DNA of 35,591 nt from positions 1 to 35,591 of the forward strand of contig CAIOMN010000112.1 in the NCBI GenBank assembly GCA_903859415.1, read 5' to 3'. The notes beneath the pieces are model-generated. The model saw nothing but the letters and a program-made list of their open reading frames with translations, did no database searches and had not been told where the DNA came from. Positions 6,739 to 16,112 of this stretch are shown here, piece by piece. How positions within the stretch are numbered: position 1 is the stretch's first letter; the number at the start of each line of letters is the position of its first letter. The translations under genes were made by a program, and so were the position numbers. The DNA comes from an uncultured Methylococcaceae bacterium. GTDB lineage: Bacteria; Pseudomonadota; Gammaproteobacteria; Methylococcales; Methylomonadaceae.

Positions 6739-9228
6739 TTATAGTTCTCTCAAAACTTGAAGCGGGGGTTTATTAAGTACCTGCCTAACACCCATGAATC
6801 CTGCTGTTCCCACGAAAAAAGCACCTATTAATGGGATAGAAATGAATGTTCCTATACTAAAATGATATTCTATAGCCATCAATTGAGTGTATAGTGCATA
6901 GGTAGTTGCTTCCGATATGATCACAGCAAATAAACCAGAAATGAGTCCAAGCATCCCAAACTCAAGTAACTGAGTTCTTCTTAAAAAGGATCGGTTGGCT
7001 CCAAATGTCCGCATCAACGCACCTTCATATATGCGGTTATCCAAGGTCGCATAAACCGCTGCAAACAGTACTGTAAACCCCGCCATCAGTGCAAAATACA
7101 ACAAGTAATTGATGGCTTGGGTTAATTGCATTAACAAGGTCTTAACTTGCTTTAAAATTAAATCAACCTCTAAAATGGTGGTACTCGGATATTTCTTAAC
7201 CAGACTATTAAGTAGATCTTTTTGTGTTTCCGGTAGATAAAAACTGGTGATATAAGTACTCGGATAAGCCTCTAAGGAACCCGGTGAGAAAATCATATAG
7301 AAATTTGGCTTCATCGTATCCCAGCGTAATTCACGAACGCTGCTTACCGTTGCATTAACTTGTTGGCTGCCAATCGTAAAAGTTAAAAGATCGCCCAGTT
7401 TTATTTTTAAACTATCAGCCAGCTTCTTTTCAATAGAAACCTGATCAGCTAGCTGTTCATTGCTCCACCAATTTCCAGCGACTATCTTATTTTCTTCTGG
7501 AAGTTCTTTTGTCCAGGTCAAACTTAATTCACGATGGGTTGCATTTTCACCCTGTGAATCTTTACTCACAAACTGTTGTACAGGCAGGTGGTTAATTTCA
7601 ACTAAACGCCCCCTGACAACCGGATAAAATTGACTGCCTTTAATAGCGTTTAGTTGTAAATCACTTTTATACGCGGCTTGTTGCTCGGGGAAAATATTTA
7701 ACGCGAAATGGTTAGGTGCATTATCGGGTAATTGCTGCTGCCAATTATCAATTAAATCAGTACGTACCGTAAAACTAAGCGTCATGGCAGCCAATGTCAA
7801 ACCAAAGGCTAAGATCTGGCTAATGGTGGTACTGCTATTTCTTAATAAGCCTTGAAACGAAAAACGCCACGTTAAATTCATTGACGGGAGCCAGTTTTGA
7901 ATCAACTTCAATAAGCCATAGGTCAATAACCACAATGCTAATAAAACGCCTAAACCAGCGCCTAAAATGGTTACAGTCATTTTTATATCCGTCGTATAGC
8001 GCCAAATCAACAAACCAATAACCCCAATGGACAGACTATAAACTAACCATGCACTCGCGGGTAAGGGCTCCAGATCACGTCTCAAAACGCGTAAGGGTGA
8101 TACTTGTTTAAGTCGTAATAATGGGGGTATAGCAAAGGCCAGTAATACAACGATACCGATAATAAACCCAAAGAAAACGGCGCCAAAACTGGGACTGACT
8201 AACTGCTGTGGAAGTAATTCTTTCAGCAATTGAAATAATACTTCCTGGGCAAACCACCCCAGTACACAGCCAAAAGCACTGGCTAAAGCCCCCAGTACAA
8301 CAAATTGACTGCTGTAAAGCCAGAGTATTTCTTGCTGTTTACAACCTAAACAACGTAATAAAGCCGTCGCGTTAAAATGCCGCTCGGTATATCGCCGTGT
8401 TGCCATGGCAATGGCAACACCCGAAATCAGGATAACCAGTATACTCGAAAGCCCCAAATAGCGCTCTGCACGCAATAAAGCAGTGCCTAACTCAGGACGA
8501 TCTTCATGAATATCCACCAGATGTTGAGACGGATTAAGCTGTGGCTTAAGCCATTGCTTAAAGTCCAGGATTACTTGTGGCTCACCACTGAACTGGAAGA
8601 AATAATGCACATGGCTACCGGGCTGAATAATATTCGTTGCCGCTAAATCGGCCTCATTAATCATCACTCTTGGCGCAAAGCTATAGAAGTTACCCTTCTT
8701 ATCGGGCTCATAGGTCAGTACATGACTAATGGTAAGCGGTTTTTCTCCAACGGTTAATGAATCACCTATTTTTAGCTTAAGTGCAGAGAGAATGCGCTTT
8801 TCTACCCAGGCAGTACCTTTCTCTGGACCGGCATGTAAAATGGTTTCAGAAGTATAATCCTCTGTCGTGGTCGCTTTTAAAATACCTCTTAAAGGATAAC
8901 GGTCACTGACTGATTTAATACTCGCTAATAAAAGTTCCTCATGTTCAATTAATACGCTTGAAAAGTCGACTGTTTGGGCTTGCATTAAGCCAAACTGTGT
9001 TGCCTTAGTTAGCCAATCGGCTGAAATAGGCGTTGTACAGTCGATAACCAAATCAGCCGCTAGAAATTCCGCCGCTTGATTAACCATGGTTCGTTGTAAA
9101 CGGTCAGAAAATAGGGCAATCGCTGTTGAACTAGTGACAGCAATGATGAGAGCCAGTATCAAGATAGTCAGTTCACCAGAGCGACTATCGCGCCACAATA
9201 AACGCAAGGCTAAATTAAATCGACTCAT
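6739..9228 (-). CDS. ybbP: ABC transporter permease, FtsX family (YbbP-like)
   Basis: An 829-residue inner-membrane permease of the FtsX/MacB type. One TM helix lies at about 15-38, a large extracytoplasmic domain follows, a multi-helix block spans about 255-440, a second periplasmic domain follows, and a last three-helix FtsX block lies at about 715-829. This doubled architecture and length match E. coli YbbP (804 residues). The ATG overlaps the end of the ATPase gene by 4 bases, so the two form a transporter operon. Its divergent neighbour tesA reproduces the E. coli tesA/ybbA-ybbP layout. The transported substrate is unknown; related systems act as mechanotransmitters or move lipoproteins or hydrophobic compounds. 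Confidence 0.9.
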   Translation of the reverse strand: MSRFNLALRLLWRDSRSGELTILILALIIAVTSSTAIALFSDRLQRTMVNQAAEFLAADLVIDCTTPISADWLTKATQFGLMQAQTVDFSSVLIEHEELLLASIKSVSDRYPLRGILKATTTEDYTSETILHAGPEKGTAWVEKRILSALKLKIGDSLTVGEKPLTISHVLTYEPDKKGNFYSFAPRVMINEADLAATNIIQPGSHVHYFFQFSGEPQVILDFKQWLKPQLNPSQHLVDIHEDRPELGTALLRAERYLGLSSILVILISGVAIAMATRRYTERHFNATALLRCLGCKQQEILWLYSSQFVVLGALASAFGCVLGWFAQEVLFQLLKELLPQQLVSPSFGAVFFGFIIGIVVLLAFAIPPLLRLKQVSPLRVLRRDLEPLPASAWLVYSLSIGVIGLLIWRYTTDIKMTVTILGAGLGVLLALWLLTYGLLKLIQNWLPSMNLTWRFSFQGLLRNSSTTISQILAFGLTLAAMTLSFTVRTDLIDNWQQQLPDNAPNHFALNIFPEQQAAYKSDLQLNAIKGSQFYPVVRGRLVEINHLPVQQFVSKDSQGENATHRELSLTWTKELPEENKIVAGNWWSNEQLADQVSIEKKLADSLKIKLGDLLTFTIGSQQVNATVSSVRELRWDTMKPNFYMIFSPGSLEAYPSTYITSFYLPETQKDLLNSLVKKYPSTTILEVDLILKQVKTLLMQLTQAINYLLYFALMAGFTVLFAAVYATLDNRIYEGALMRTFGANRSFLRRTQLLEFGMLGLISGLFAVIISEATTYALYTQLMAIEYHFSIGTFISIPLIGAFFVGTAGFMGVRQVLNKPPLQVLREL

Positions 9229-9914
9229 ACGATGCGCCCTGCTTCAATTCTAATGGTACGCTGACAATGTGCGGCTAGAATGGGGTCATGCGTTACTAGA
9301 ATCAATGTGGTCTGGTTTTCGCGGTTCAACTCAAACAGTAAATTAATAATGGTCTCCCCCGTTTTACTGTCTAAATTCCCGGTTGGTTCATCGGCAAATA
9401 AAATAGCAGGCTTAGTGGCAAAAGCTCTCGCTAAAGCAACCCGCTGCTGCTCACCACCCGACAGTTGTTTGGGCGTATGAGACAACCGCTGTCCTAAACC
9501 AACCCGATTTAATAACGCCGTAGCCACTGCCTTTGCATTTTTATCACCTCTTAATTCTAAAGGTAACATGACATTTTCCAGTGCTGTCAGCCCTTGCAAT
9601 AATTGGAAGGACTGAAACACAAAGCCAATCAACTCATTACGTAAGGTCGCCCGTCCGTCTTCATTCATTTCAGTCAAGGATTTGCCCTTAAGTTTAATCG
9701 TTCCACTACTCGGCGTGTCTAACCCTGCCAACAGACTAATGAGGGTTGATTTCCCTGAACCTGACTCGCCAATAATGGCAATACTCTCACCCGAGTTGAT
9801 TATCAAATCTATCGATGACAAGATATGCAGGGTTCCTTCGGAAGTTACCACGGCTTTACCTAAATCTTCTGTTAATATAATAGAGTTTAAGGTCTGTTTA
9901 ATTTGAGTTTGCAT
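9225..9914 (-). CDS. ybbA: ABC transporter ATP-binding protein (YbbA-like)
   Basis: The cytoplasmic ATPase partner of the following permease, of the LolD/MacB/YbbA group. Visible motifs are Walker A GESGSGKST, Q-loop FVFQSFQLL, signature LSGGEQQR, Walker B ILFADEPTGNLD and the H-loop THD. The frame is open to an ATG at 9953 inside tesA, but the ATG at 9914 gives 229 residues, close to E. coli YbbA (228), and leaves one base between the two divergent start codons (tesA ATG at 9916). None of the candidate starts has a clear Shine-Dalgarno sequence. Because tesA and ybbA start back to back, each promoter must lie inside the other gene or overlap its start. Confidence 0.92.
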   Translation of the reverse strand: MQTQIKQTLNSIILTEDLGKAVVTSEGTLHILSSIDLIINSGESIAIIGESGSGKSTLISLLAGLDTPSSGTIKLKGKSLTEMNEDGRATLRNELIGFVFQSFQLLQGLTALENVMLPLELRGDKNAKAVATALLNRVGLGQRLSHTPKQLSGGEQQRVALARAFATKPAILFADEPTGNLDSKTGETIINLLFELNRENQTTLILVTHDPILAAHCQRTIRIEAGRIV

Positions 9915-9915
9915 C

Positions 9916-10524
9916 ATGTCTAAATTGTTATTTACGGTTATATTTTTACTCATGCCTTGGTCAGTCTTGGCTAAGCCACAAACAATACTGGTGTTTGGTG
10001 ATAGTATCAGCGCGGGTTATGGCATTGACGTTACCCAGGGCTGGGTGTCTTTATTACAGAAAAAGCTTGTTGAATCCAATAGCCAATATAGTATTATAAA
10101 TGCCAGTATCAGTGGAGAAACAAGTGCGGGCGGTTTATCGCGTATTGATGCGCTTTTGGTAACCCATAAACCTGACATTGTTTTGCTTCAACTTGGGGCA
10201 AACGATGGCTTACGGGGTCTTTCGCCGGTACAATTGAAAAGCAACCTTGCTGAAATTATTCATCGTAGCCAGAAATCTGGAGCTAAAGTGATTCTGTTAG
10301 CCATGAAAATTCCACCCAATTACGGTAAACGTTATATTGAACTTTTTTACGCAGTCTACCAAGAGCTAGCCAGTGAATTAAATGTTCAGCTAGTCCCTTT
10401 TCTTCTCGAAGATGTCGCGCTGGATAAAAAACTTATGCAGTCTGATGGACTGCATCCCAACGCCAAAGCCCAACCCATTCTTGCCAACAAAATAGAACCC
10501 TATCTTTTCCCTCTACTTAAATAA
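9916..10524 (+). CDS. tesA: Periplasmic acyl-CoA thioesterase I / arylesterase / lysophospholipase
   Basis: A 202-residue SGNH hydrolase with a signal peptide (residues about 1-19, cleavage after VLA). The catalytic serine is Ser30 in VFGDSISAGYG (block I), the oxyanion residue Asn96 is in LGANDG (block III), and Asp177 and His180 sit in DGLHPN (block V). Length and motifs match E. coli TesA (208 with signal). It is divergent from ybbA with start codons one base apart, as at the E. coli locus, and 14 bases upstream of the GlcG-like gene. It hydrolyses acyl thioesters and esters in the periplasm; the physiological substrate is not settled even in E. coli. Confidence 0.93.
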   Translation: MSKLLFTVIFLLMPWSVLAKPQTILVFGDSISAGYGIDVTQGWVSLLQKKLVESNSQYSIINASISGETSAGGLSRIDALLVTHKPDIVLLQLGANDGLRGLSPVQLKSNLAEIIHRSQKSGAKVILLAMKIPPNYGKRYIELFYAVYQELASELNVQLVPFLLEDVALDKKLMQSDGLHPNAKAQPILANKIEPYLFPLLK

Positions 10525-10538
10525 ACGAGAGTTTACCG

Positions 10539-10967
10539 ATGACTGGATTAACCTTAAAACAAGCCAATCTTATTATAAATACCGCTGTACATATAGCACG
10601 AGAACTAAATTTAGCGCCTCTGACTGTTGTGGTTCTAGATACGGCAGGCCATATTAAAGCCCTGCAAAGAGAAGATGGAGCCAGCATGATAAGACAGCAA
10701 ATTGCTACTGCAAAAGCTTGGGGTGCTGTTAACATGGGGGTATCATCTAGAAGTCTGGCTGGGGTAGCAGCACAGCGCCCTGATTTTATGAATGCCCTTA
10801 TTGACGTAGCCGGAGGCAAGATAATGCCGGTACCTGGCGGTGTACTGATTCGTGATGCTGATAATAATCTGCTAGGCGCTGTCGGTATTAGTGGCGATGT
10901 ATCCGATCAGGATGAGCGTTGCGCCATTGCAGGTATTGAAGCAGTAGGCTTTTTCGCCGTTGTTTAA
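10539..10967 (+). CDS. GlcG/HbpS family heme-binding-like protein
   Basis: A 142-residue protein of the GlcG/HbpS (formerly DUF336) family. It shows the usual VVVLDTAGHIKALQRED segment, the ATAKAWGAVNMG helix region, GGVLIRDADNNLLGAVGISG near the C-terminus and a final AGIEA helix. HbpS in Streptomyces binds heme and GlcG sits in glycolate operons, but most members have no proven function and this copy has no signal peptide and no glycolate genes nearby. It follows tesA by 14 bases with a GAGAG ribosome binding site, so it is likely co-transcribed. Family is firm, function open. Confidence 0.85.
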   Translation: MTGLTLKQANLIINTAVHIARELNLAPLTVVVLDTAGHIKALQREDGASMIRQQIATAKAWGAVNMGVSSRSLAGVAAQRPDFMNALIDVAGGKIMPVPGGVLIRDADNNLLGAVGISGDVSDQDERCAIAGIEAVGFFAVV

Positions 10968-11055
10968 TACCAACAATTCTGTTCAATAGCGTTAATACTA
11001 ATCCCTGTTAAACGGTTAATTAACTTTAATCGTTTAATAGTGCTGACTGAAATTA

Positions 11056-11841
11056 TTACTTTTCTATTTTCATGATCTGATTTTCTTCACAGTCATCGAG
11101 ATCTTCAGTATCTTTTCTCTCAATCAATCTAGCGAATACTAGACCCACTTCAAATAACATCCACATGGGTACAGCCAATAATGTTTGTGAAATAGCATCA
11201 GGCGGCGTTAAGAAAGCACCTATGATAAAAGCTGCCACAATAACATAAGGCCGTTTATCGGCAAGATCGGCGGTCGTAACCAGACCAGTCCAAACCATCA
11301 CGATAGTAAAAATCGGTACTTCAAAGCAAACCCCAAAAGCAAAAAACAGCGTTAAAATAAAATCCAGATACTTCGTTATATCGGTCATTATTGCAACTCC
11401 CGTTGGAGCTGCCGCTGTTAAAAAACCAAATATCAAGGGAAAAACAACAAAATAAGCGAATACGACCCCTAAATAAAATAAAAAGGTACTGGCAATCAGC
11501 AAGGGAAAAATCATTCTCTGTTCACGCTTATAAAGACCTGGTGCTACAAAAGCCCAAAATTGATAGAGAATAACAGGGACGGAAATAAAAACTGCAACAA
11601 TTAGTGCCAATTTGAAGGGTGTCAAAAACGGCGATGCCACATCAATAGCTATCATCGTGCTATTCTGCGGCATGTGTTTCAATAAGGGCCCAGCTAAAAA
11701 ACTATATATATCATTAGCATATGCCGACAGTCCTAAAAATATCACCAGTACACAGGCAACCACCTTTAGGAGGCGGTTACGTAATTCAATCAGGTGACTA
11801 ATAAAAGGCTGAGCAGTCTCTTCAAGTTTATTTTGGTTCAT
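11056..11841 (-). CDS. tatC: Sec-independent (Tat) protein translocase subunit TatC
   Basis: A 261-residue inner-membrane protein with six predicted TM helices. It carries the family signatures: the N-terminal SHLIELRNRLLK cytoplasmic segment that contacts the twin-arginine signal, FWAFVAPGLYKREQR in the first periplasmic/TM region, and FLTPPDAISQTLLAVPMW near helix 5-6. TatC is the receptor that binds RR signal peptides together with TatB. Its start overlaps the 3' end of tatB by 14 bases, so it is translationally coupled. A partly paired TTAAACG/CGTTTAA inverted repeat at 11008-11037 lies downstream, but without a T-tract. Confidence 0.96.
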   Translation of the reverse strand: MNQNKLEETAQPFISHLIELRNRLLKVVACVLVIFLGLSAYANDIYSFLAGPLLKHMPQNSTMIAIDVASPFLTPFKLALIVAVFISVPVILYQFWAFVAPGLYKREQRMIFPLLIASTFLFYLGVVFAYFVVFPLIFGFLTAAAPTGVAIMTDITKYLDFILTLFFAFGVCFEVPIFTIVMVWTGLVTTADLADKRPYVIVAAFIIGAFLTPPDAISQTLLAVPMWMLFEVGLVFARLIERKDTEDLDDCEENQIMKIEK

Positions 11842-12154
11842 TGACTTGACTCGTTTCTATTTTAGCTTCCTCTAAAGATTCGATCAGTGAAACTTTAAAA
11901 GCATCAGTGGCGTCTGTGGTTTCATTGATTGCTGAATGCAACTCTTGCAAGTCTATCTGCTCTTTTAATAATTGTCGCAATTCTTCCTGTTGAAACTCTT
12001 GATGGATTTCAGCCTTAACAGAGGCCATCATTGATCGAGACTTACCAATCCAGTAGCCAGCAATTCTGGCAACCTTCGGTAATCGTTCTGGCCCAATCAC
12101 AATCAAGCTAACCAGGCCAATCATCACTAACTCGGAAAATCCTATATCGAACAT
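11828..12154 (-). CDS. tatB: Tat translocase subunit TatB
   Basis: A 108-residue TatB. It has an N-terminal TM helix with the diagnostic MFDIGFSELVMIGLV start and the IGPERLP hinge before an amphipathic helix, then a charged, Gln/Glu-rich tail. TatB forms the substrate-binding complex with TatC in the inner membrane. It lies one base downstream of tatA and overlaps tatC. The tail is shorter than in E. coli TatB (171 residues), within the range seen in other proteobacteria. Confidence 0.94.
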   Translation of the reverse strand: MFDIGFSELVMIGLVSLIVIGPERLPKVARIAGYWIGKSRSMMASVKAEIHQEFQQEELRQLLKEQIDLQELHSAINETTDATDAFKVSLIESLEEAKIETSQVNEPK

Positions 12155-12155
12155 A

Positions 12156-12374
12156 TTAGATTTTTTCGTTCTTTTTTGAGGTCACTTCTCCCTCAATTGT
12201 TTCTTCCTCTGTATCTACCGGATTTTTTTTGTCATCCTCGCCCTCTTTAACGGCTGCCCTGAAGCTTTTTATCGCTCCACCTAAATCAGACCCGATATTG
12301 CGAAGTTTCTTGGTGCCGAACACGACAATAACAATAACTAATATAACTAATAATTCTTTAATTCCGATGCCCAT
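12156..12374 (-). CDS. tatA: Tat translocase subunit TatA
   Basis: A 72-residue TatA. It has a short N-terminal TM helix ([16 protein letters not shown]), the [20 protein letters not shown] hinge and amphipathic helix, then an acidic-basic soluble tail. TatA oligomerises to form the conduit for folded substrates. First gene of tatABC. A 93-base gap separates it from hisE, longer than other gaps in the his block, so a separate tat promoter there is possible though none is obvious. Confidence 0.94.
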   Translation of the reverse strand: MGIGIKELLVILVIVIVVFGTKKLRNIGSDLGGAIKSFRAAVKEGEDDKKNPVDTEEETIEGEVTSKKNEKI

Positions 12375-12467
12375 TGTTTACTCCAGTGTTCTATTAAGAT
12401 AAATTGCAGCGAATATGACTATTAAATGTGTTTAACCGAACTGATTCTTTGTAATGGCTTTAGCTAT

Positions 12468-12791
12468 TTAGGATTTCTGGCTACGCTGTGCTTTTTCTTC
12501 TAGGCCTGATAGACCAAAACGACGCTGTAGCTCATTTAAAACATCTTCAGGCCCTAAGCCTTGATCTGCAAGAAGCACCATGCAATGAAACCATAAATCT
12601 GCAGTTTCATAAATAATCTGTTGTTTATCGCCATCTTTAGCAGCAATTATAGTTTCTGCAGCTTCTTCCCCTATTTTTTTTAAAATTGTGTTGATACCCT
12701 TTGCATAAAGGCTTGCCACGTAGGATTTTTCTGCTGACTCCAGTTTACGTTGTTCAAGTATTTCTGCTAATTGTTGCAATACATTACTCAT
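12468..12791 (-). CDS. hisE: Phosphoribosyl-ATP pyrophosphatase
   Basis: A 107-residue all-alpha NTP-pyrophosphohydrolase (MazG-like fold) catalysing the second step of histidine synthesis, PR-ATP to PR-AMP. Seen are the metal-binding helices with [15 protein letters not shown] and [13 protein letters not shown], the conserved HisE pair. It overlaps the end of hisI by 8 bases. Encoding HisE and HisI as separate proteins rather than a HisIE fusion is usual in Pseudomonas and its relatives but not in enterics. Confidence 0.95.
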   Translation of the reverse strand: MSNVLQQLAEILEQRKLESAEKSYVASLYAKGINTILKKIGEEAAETIIAAKDGDKQQIIYETADLWFHCMVLLADQGLGPEDVLNELQRRFGLSGLEEKAQRSQKS

Positions 12792-13179
12792 GTTTTGTGT
12801 AAATTGTGTGAGGATCTTTTAAAACAGGTTCGACTGATTGCCATTGTTGATCGGTCAGACGCCGATAAAAACAGCTTTCGCGCCCCGTATGACAGGCGAT
12901 ACCACCTTCTTGTTCTATCTTAAGGAGAATAACGTCTTCATCACAATCCAAAAATAGATCAATAACTTTTTGTCGGTGTCCAGACTCTTCGCCTTTACGC
13001 CACAAGCGTTTGCGTGATCGGGACCAATAGACCGCATAACCTTCAGATACTGTTAAAGCTAAAGACTCACGATTCATCCAGGCAAACATCAGGATTTTGC
13101 CGCTTTCTGCCTGCTGAGCAATCACCGGACACAGGCCCTCATTTGTCCAGCGGATTTCATCTAACCATGAAAGACTCAT
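12784..13179 (-). CDS. hisI: Phosphoribosyl-AMP cyclohydrolase
   Basis: A 131-residue stand-alone HisI that opens the adenine ring of PR-AMP (third step). The metal-binding signature is complete: [17 protein letters not shown] with its Asp/Cys cluster, followed by [12 protein letters not shown] with two more cysteines. The [15 protein letters not shown] segment near residue 26 is also typical. Its start overlaps hisF by 4 bases and its end overlaps hisE by 8, so it lies inside a tightly coupled operon. Confidence 0.95.
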   Translation of the reverse strand: MSLSWLDEIRWTNEGLCPVIAQQAESGKILMFAWMNRESLALTVSEGYAVYWSRSRKRLWRKGEESGHRQKVIDLFLDCDEDVILLKIEQEGGIACHTGRESCFYRRLTDQQWQSVEPVLKDPHTIYTKHE

Positions 13180-13949
13180 AAGCGCATTTCTATACCGCGA
13201 GAAGCCAAATGCTGTTTGGCTTCTTGAATGGTATATTCCGCAAAGTGAAAAATGCTGGCTGCTAATACCGCATCAGCTTTACCCTCAAGCACCCCTGCTG
13301 CCAAATGATCCAAGTTTCCCACACCACCCGAAGCAATCACAGGTACCGTGACGGCTTCACTAATTGCGCGTGTCAATAACAAATCAAAGCCTTCTCTTGT
13401 ACCGTCTCTATCCATACTGGTTAAAAGAATTTCACCAGCACCATAATCGACCATTTTTTTAGCCCATTGAATTGCATCAATCCCCGTTGCTTTTCGCCCA
13501 CCATGCGTAAAAATTTCCCAATGATTCACGTCGCCCGCTGAACTCACTTTTTTAGCATCAATTGCCACTACGATACATTGCGAGCCAAAACGCTGTGCGG
13601 CTTCACGAACAAATTCTGGATTAAAAACGGCGGCACTATTAATACCCACTTTGTCTGCCCCCGCATTCAGCATACGACGAATATCATCCAACGTTTTAAT
13701 ACCTCCACCAACGGTCAAGGGTATAAAAACCTCACTAGCAACCTGTTCAACCACATGTACCATCGTGTCACGATTATCATGCGTTGCAGTAATATCTAAA
13801 AAAGTAATTTCATCGGCGCCTTCACGATCATAGCGTCTGGCAACCTCTACCGGGTCACCAGCATCACGAATATCCACAAACTGCACGCCTTTAACAACGC
13901 GCCCATTCGCGACATCCAGACAAGGAATAATACGTTTAGCTAAACTCAT
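13176..13949 (-). CDS. hisF: Imidazole glycerol phosphate synthase, cyclase subunit
   Basis: A 257-residue (beta-alpha)8 barrel that joins PRFAR with ammonia delivered by HisH to give IGP and AICAR. The two catalytic aspartates are Asp12 ([16 protein letters not shown]) and Asp131 (VVAIDAKK); phosphate-binding loops GGGIKT and ASGGVG are present. Four-base overlap with hisA upstream (ATGA) and with hisI downstream. It forms the HisHF amidotransferase with the product of hisH two genes upstream. Confidence 0.97.
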   Translation of the reverse strand: MSLAKRIIPCLDVANGRVVKGVQFVDIRDAGDPVEVARRYDREGADEITFLDITATHDNRDTMVHVVEQVASEVFIPLTVGGGIKTLDDIRRMLNAGADKVGINSAAVFNPEFVREAAQRFGSQCIVVAIDAKKVSSAGDVNHWEIFTHGGRKATGIDAIQWAKKMVDYGAGEILLTSMDRDGTREGFDLLLTRAISEAVTVPVIASGGVGNLDHLAAGVLEGKADAVLAASIFHFAEYTIQEAKQHLASRGIEMRL

Positions 13950-14686
13950 GAGTTGTTATACGATTCAGCAAGTTTTTCTGCTTCGGCAAAATCTAATGTA
14001 CCTTCATAAATAGCACGTCCTGTAATTGCGCCCATAATACCTTCAAAAGCTACGGCACCTAGGGATTTTATATCATCTATATTCGTAATCCCACCAGAAG
14101 CAATAACAGGGATTTTAATAGCCCTGGCGAGACGGGCAGTGGCTTCAATATTAACGCCTTGCATCATACCGTCTCTGGAAATATCCGTATAAATAATGGC
14201 TTCTACACCATCCGCTTCAAAGTGCTGAGCCAAATCAATGACATCATGTTTAGACAGTTTTGACCAGCCATCAATAGCCACTTTACCGTCTTTAGCATCT
14301 AGGCCAACGATAATTCGTCTTGGATATTCTTGAGCCATATCTCTAACAAAGTGCGGCTCATTAACTGCTTTAGTACCGATAATGACATATTCTACGCCAG
14401 CATCCAGATACGCCTGAATTGTGTCTTCATCACGAATTCCACCGCCAATTTGCACGGGAATATCAGGATAGGCCGCAACGATGGCATGAATAACTTCAGC
14501 ATTAATTGGTTTGCCAGCAAAAGCGCCATCTAAATCAACGAGATGAATTCTTTTAGCACCGGCCGCAACCCAGCGCCCAGCAACAGCCACAGGATCATCA
14601 GAAAAAATCGTGTTATCGTCCATTCGACCTTGACGTAAACGCACACATTTTCCTTCTTTCAAATCGATAGCGGGTATTAACAACAT
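13946..14686 (-). CDS. hisA: ProFAR isomerase (phosphoribosylformimino-AICAR-P isomerase)
   Basis: A 246-residue (beta-alpha)8 barrel for the Amadori isomerisation of ProFAR to PRFAR (fourth step). Catalytic Asp8 lies in [18 protein letters not shown] and the second acid Asp130 in [20 protein letters not shown] is the usual HisA loop and ASGGI the phosphate site. It follows hisH by 33 bases and overlaps hisF by 4. The C-terminal FAEAEKLA region is ordinary for the family. PriA-type dual activity is not expected outside actinobacteria. Confidence 0.97.
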   Translation of the reverse strand: MLLIPAIDLKEGKCVRLRQGRMDDNTIFSDDPVAVAGRWVAAGAKRIHLVDLDGAFAGKPINAEVIHAIVAAYPDIPVQIGGGIRDEDTIQAYLDAGVEYVIIGTKAVNEPHFVRDMAQEYPRRIIVGLDAKDGKVAIDGWSKLSKHDVIDLAQHFEADGVEAIIYTDISRDGMMQGVNIEATARLARAIKIPVIASGGITNIDDIKSLGAVAFEGIMGAITGRAIYEGTLDFAEAEKLAESYNNS

Positions 14687-14719
14687 AGAAATTGAATCCT
14701 TTACAACAAATAGGGTGGG

Positions 14720-15361
14720 TTAAACTTGACCATCCCAGTGCAAAAAGTTATTCAGCAATTGTAAACCAACCGCTTGACTTTTTTCTGGGTGAAATTGTAC
14801 TGCAAATACATTCTCTCTAGCCAAAGCGCAAGCAAATGCAGTGGGATACTCTGTAGTGGCACTGATTAAAGTCGTATCATTAGGTACTGCATAGTAGCTA
14901 TGCACAAAATAAAACCGACTATTTTGTTGAATTTTATCCCATAGCGGATGCGAGGAAAAATGAACTTGATTCCAACCCATGTGCGGGATTTTTAAATTAT
15001 TTCCTTGAGCATCATGCAACGACTGGGAGAAATGAACAACATGACCAGGAAGAATATCCAAGCCTTGTGTGCTACCATTTTCCTCGCTATCTGTTAATAG
15101 AGCCTGCATACCCAAACAAATACCTAATAAAGGTTTACTTTTGGCAACTTCTTTAATTACATTGGCTAAATTAGAATCGTTAAGAGCTTGCATACAGTCT
15201 CGCATCGCTCCAACGCCTGGAAAAACGACTCGATCAGCTTGCAGAATCAGATCGGGATCTGAAACAATTTGTACATCAACATGGGGTGCTGCATACTGCA
15301 ACGCTTTTGCAATTGAATGCAAATTTCCCATTCCATAATCAATAACAGCGACAGAAGACAT
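14720..15361 (-). CDS. hisH: Imidazole glycerol phosphate synthase, glutaminase subunit
   Basis: A 213-residue class I glutamine amidotransferase that supplies ammonia to HisF. The nucleophile is Cys82 in LLGICLGMQ; the His and Glu of the triad are His191 and Glu193 in VQFHPEKSQ. The N-terminal VIDYGMGNLHS and FPGVGAMRDCM motifs are characteristic of HisH. It lies between hisB (27 bases upstream) and hisA in the operon order common to gammaproteobacteria. Confidence 0.97.
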   Translation of the reverse strand: MSSVAVIDYGMGNLHSIAKALQYAAPHVDVQIVSDPDLILQADRVVFPGVGAMRDCMQALNDSNLANVIKEVAKSKPLLGICLGMQALLTDSEENGSTQGLDILPGHVVHFSQSLHDAQGNNLKIPHMGWNQVHFSSHPLWDKIQQNSRFYFVHSYYAVPNDTTLISATTEYPTAFACALARENVFAVQFHPEKSQAVGLQLLNNFLHWDGQV

Positions 15362-15388
15362 AAAACAAATTTAAAGTAAGATTTAAGG

Positions 15389-15982
15389 CTAAAGAATCCC
15401 TTTAGTAGAAGGCATTATACCCGCCATTCTTTCATCTGCGGTAATTGCCATGCGTATTGCTCTTCCAAACGCTTTAAAAATGGTTTCAGCCACATGATGA
15501 GCATTGGCACCTTTCAAATTATCAATGTGTAAAGTAACGCCGGCATGATTAACAAAGCCTTGAAAGAATTCTCTAAACAAATCCACATCAAAACGCCCTA
15601 TCATTGCTTTGGGATAGTTAACGTCATAAAACAAACCTGGACGCCCAGAAAAATCAATCACCACACGAGACAAAGACTCATCCAAAGGCACATAAGCATG
15701 TCCATAACGATAAATACCACGTTTATCACCAAGAGCCTTGGCAAAAGCCTGACCTAAAGTGATACCAATATCTTCGACTGTATGATGCGCATCAATTTCT
15801 AAATCACCTACTGCATGGATATCAATATCTATCAAACCATGCCGGGCGATTTGATCAAGCATGTGATCCAGAAAAGGCACCCCCGTCACAAATGACGACT
15901 TACCCGTTCCATCGAGATCAATTTTAATCTTAATTTGGGTTTCGAGCGTATTGCGCTCAACTTCAGCCGTTCTTTGAATCAT
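15389..15982 (-). CDS. hisB: Imidazoleglycerol-phosphate dehydratase (monofunctional)
   Basis: A 197-residue monofunctional IGP dehydratase, the manganese enzyme of the sixth step. The two His-rich metal-binding repeats are visible: [11 protein letters not shown] with [10 protein letters not shown] in the first half and [16 protein letters not shown] in the second. The histidinol-phosphatase domain fused to enteric HisB is absent. It is the first gene of the his-tat block, with a 130-base gap to typA that contains a small hairpin. Confidence 0.97.
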   Translation of the reverse strand: MIQRTAEVERNTLETQIKIKIDLDGTGKSSFVTGVPFLDHMLDQIARHGLIDIDIHAVGDLEIDAHHTVEDIGITLGQAFAKALGDKRGIYRYGHAYVPLDESLSRVVIDFSGRPGLFYDVNYPKAMIGRFDVDLFREFFQGFVNHAGVTLHIDNLKGANAHHVAETIFKAFGRAIRMAITADERMAGIMPSTKGIL

Positions 15983-16004
15983 TATTTTATTTTCAAATAA
16001 GGTG

Positions 16005-16026
16005 AGCGGGCAATCTTTTACCCGCT
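16005..16026 (-). other. Short hairpin between typA and hisB
   Basis: AGCGGG at 16005-16010 pairs with CCCGCT at 16021-16026 around a 10-base loop. It lies 98 bases after the typA stop and 22 bases before the hisB ATG. The downstream side on the minus strand is CACCTTATTT, not a clean T-tract, so it could be a weak typA terminator or a structure in the hisB leader. No His-rich leader peptide is visible. Confidence 0.3.
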
Positions 16027-16112
16027 ATCGATAAATAAAGTGAGCAATATAACATCGCCCACTGTTCCAATCTTTACTCAAGACTAACTATCAAGGAATT
16101 GTGCCTATGTAG

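Noticed and set aside
11008-11037. Terminator between the GlcG-like gene and tatC
   Set aside because: Only a 7-base TTAAACG/CGTTTAA pairing with a 16-base loop and no T-tract on either strand.
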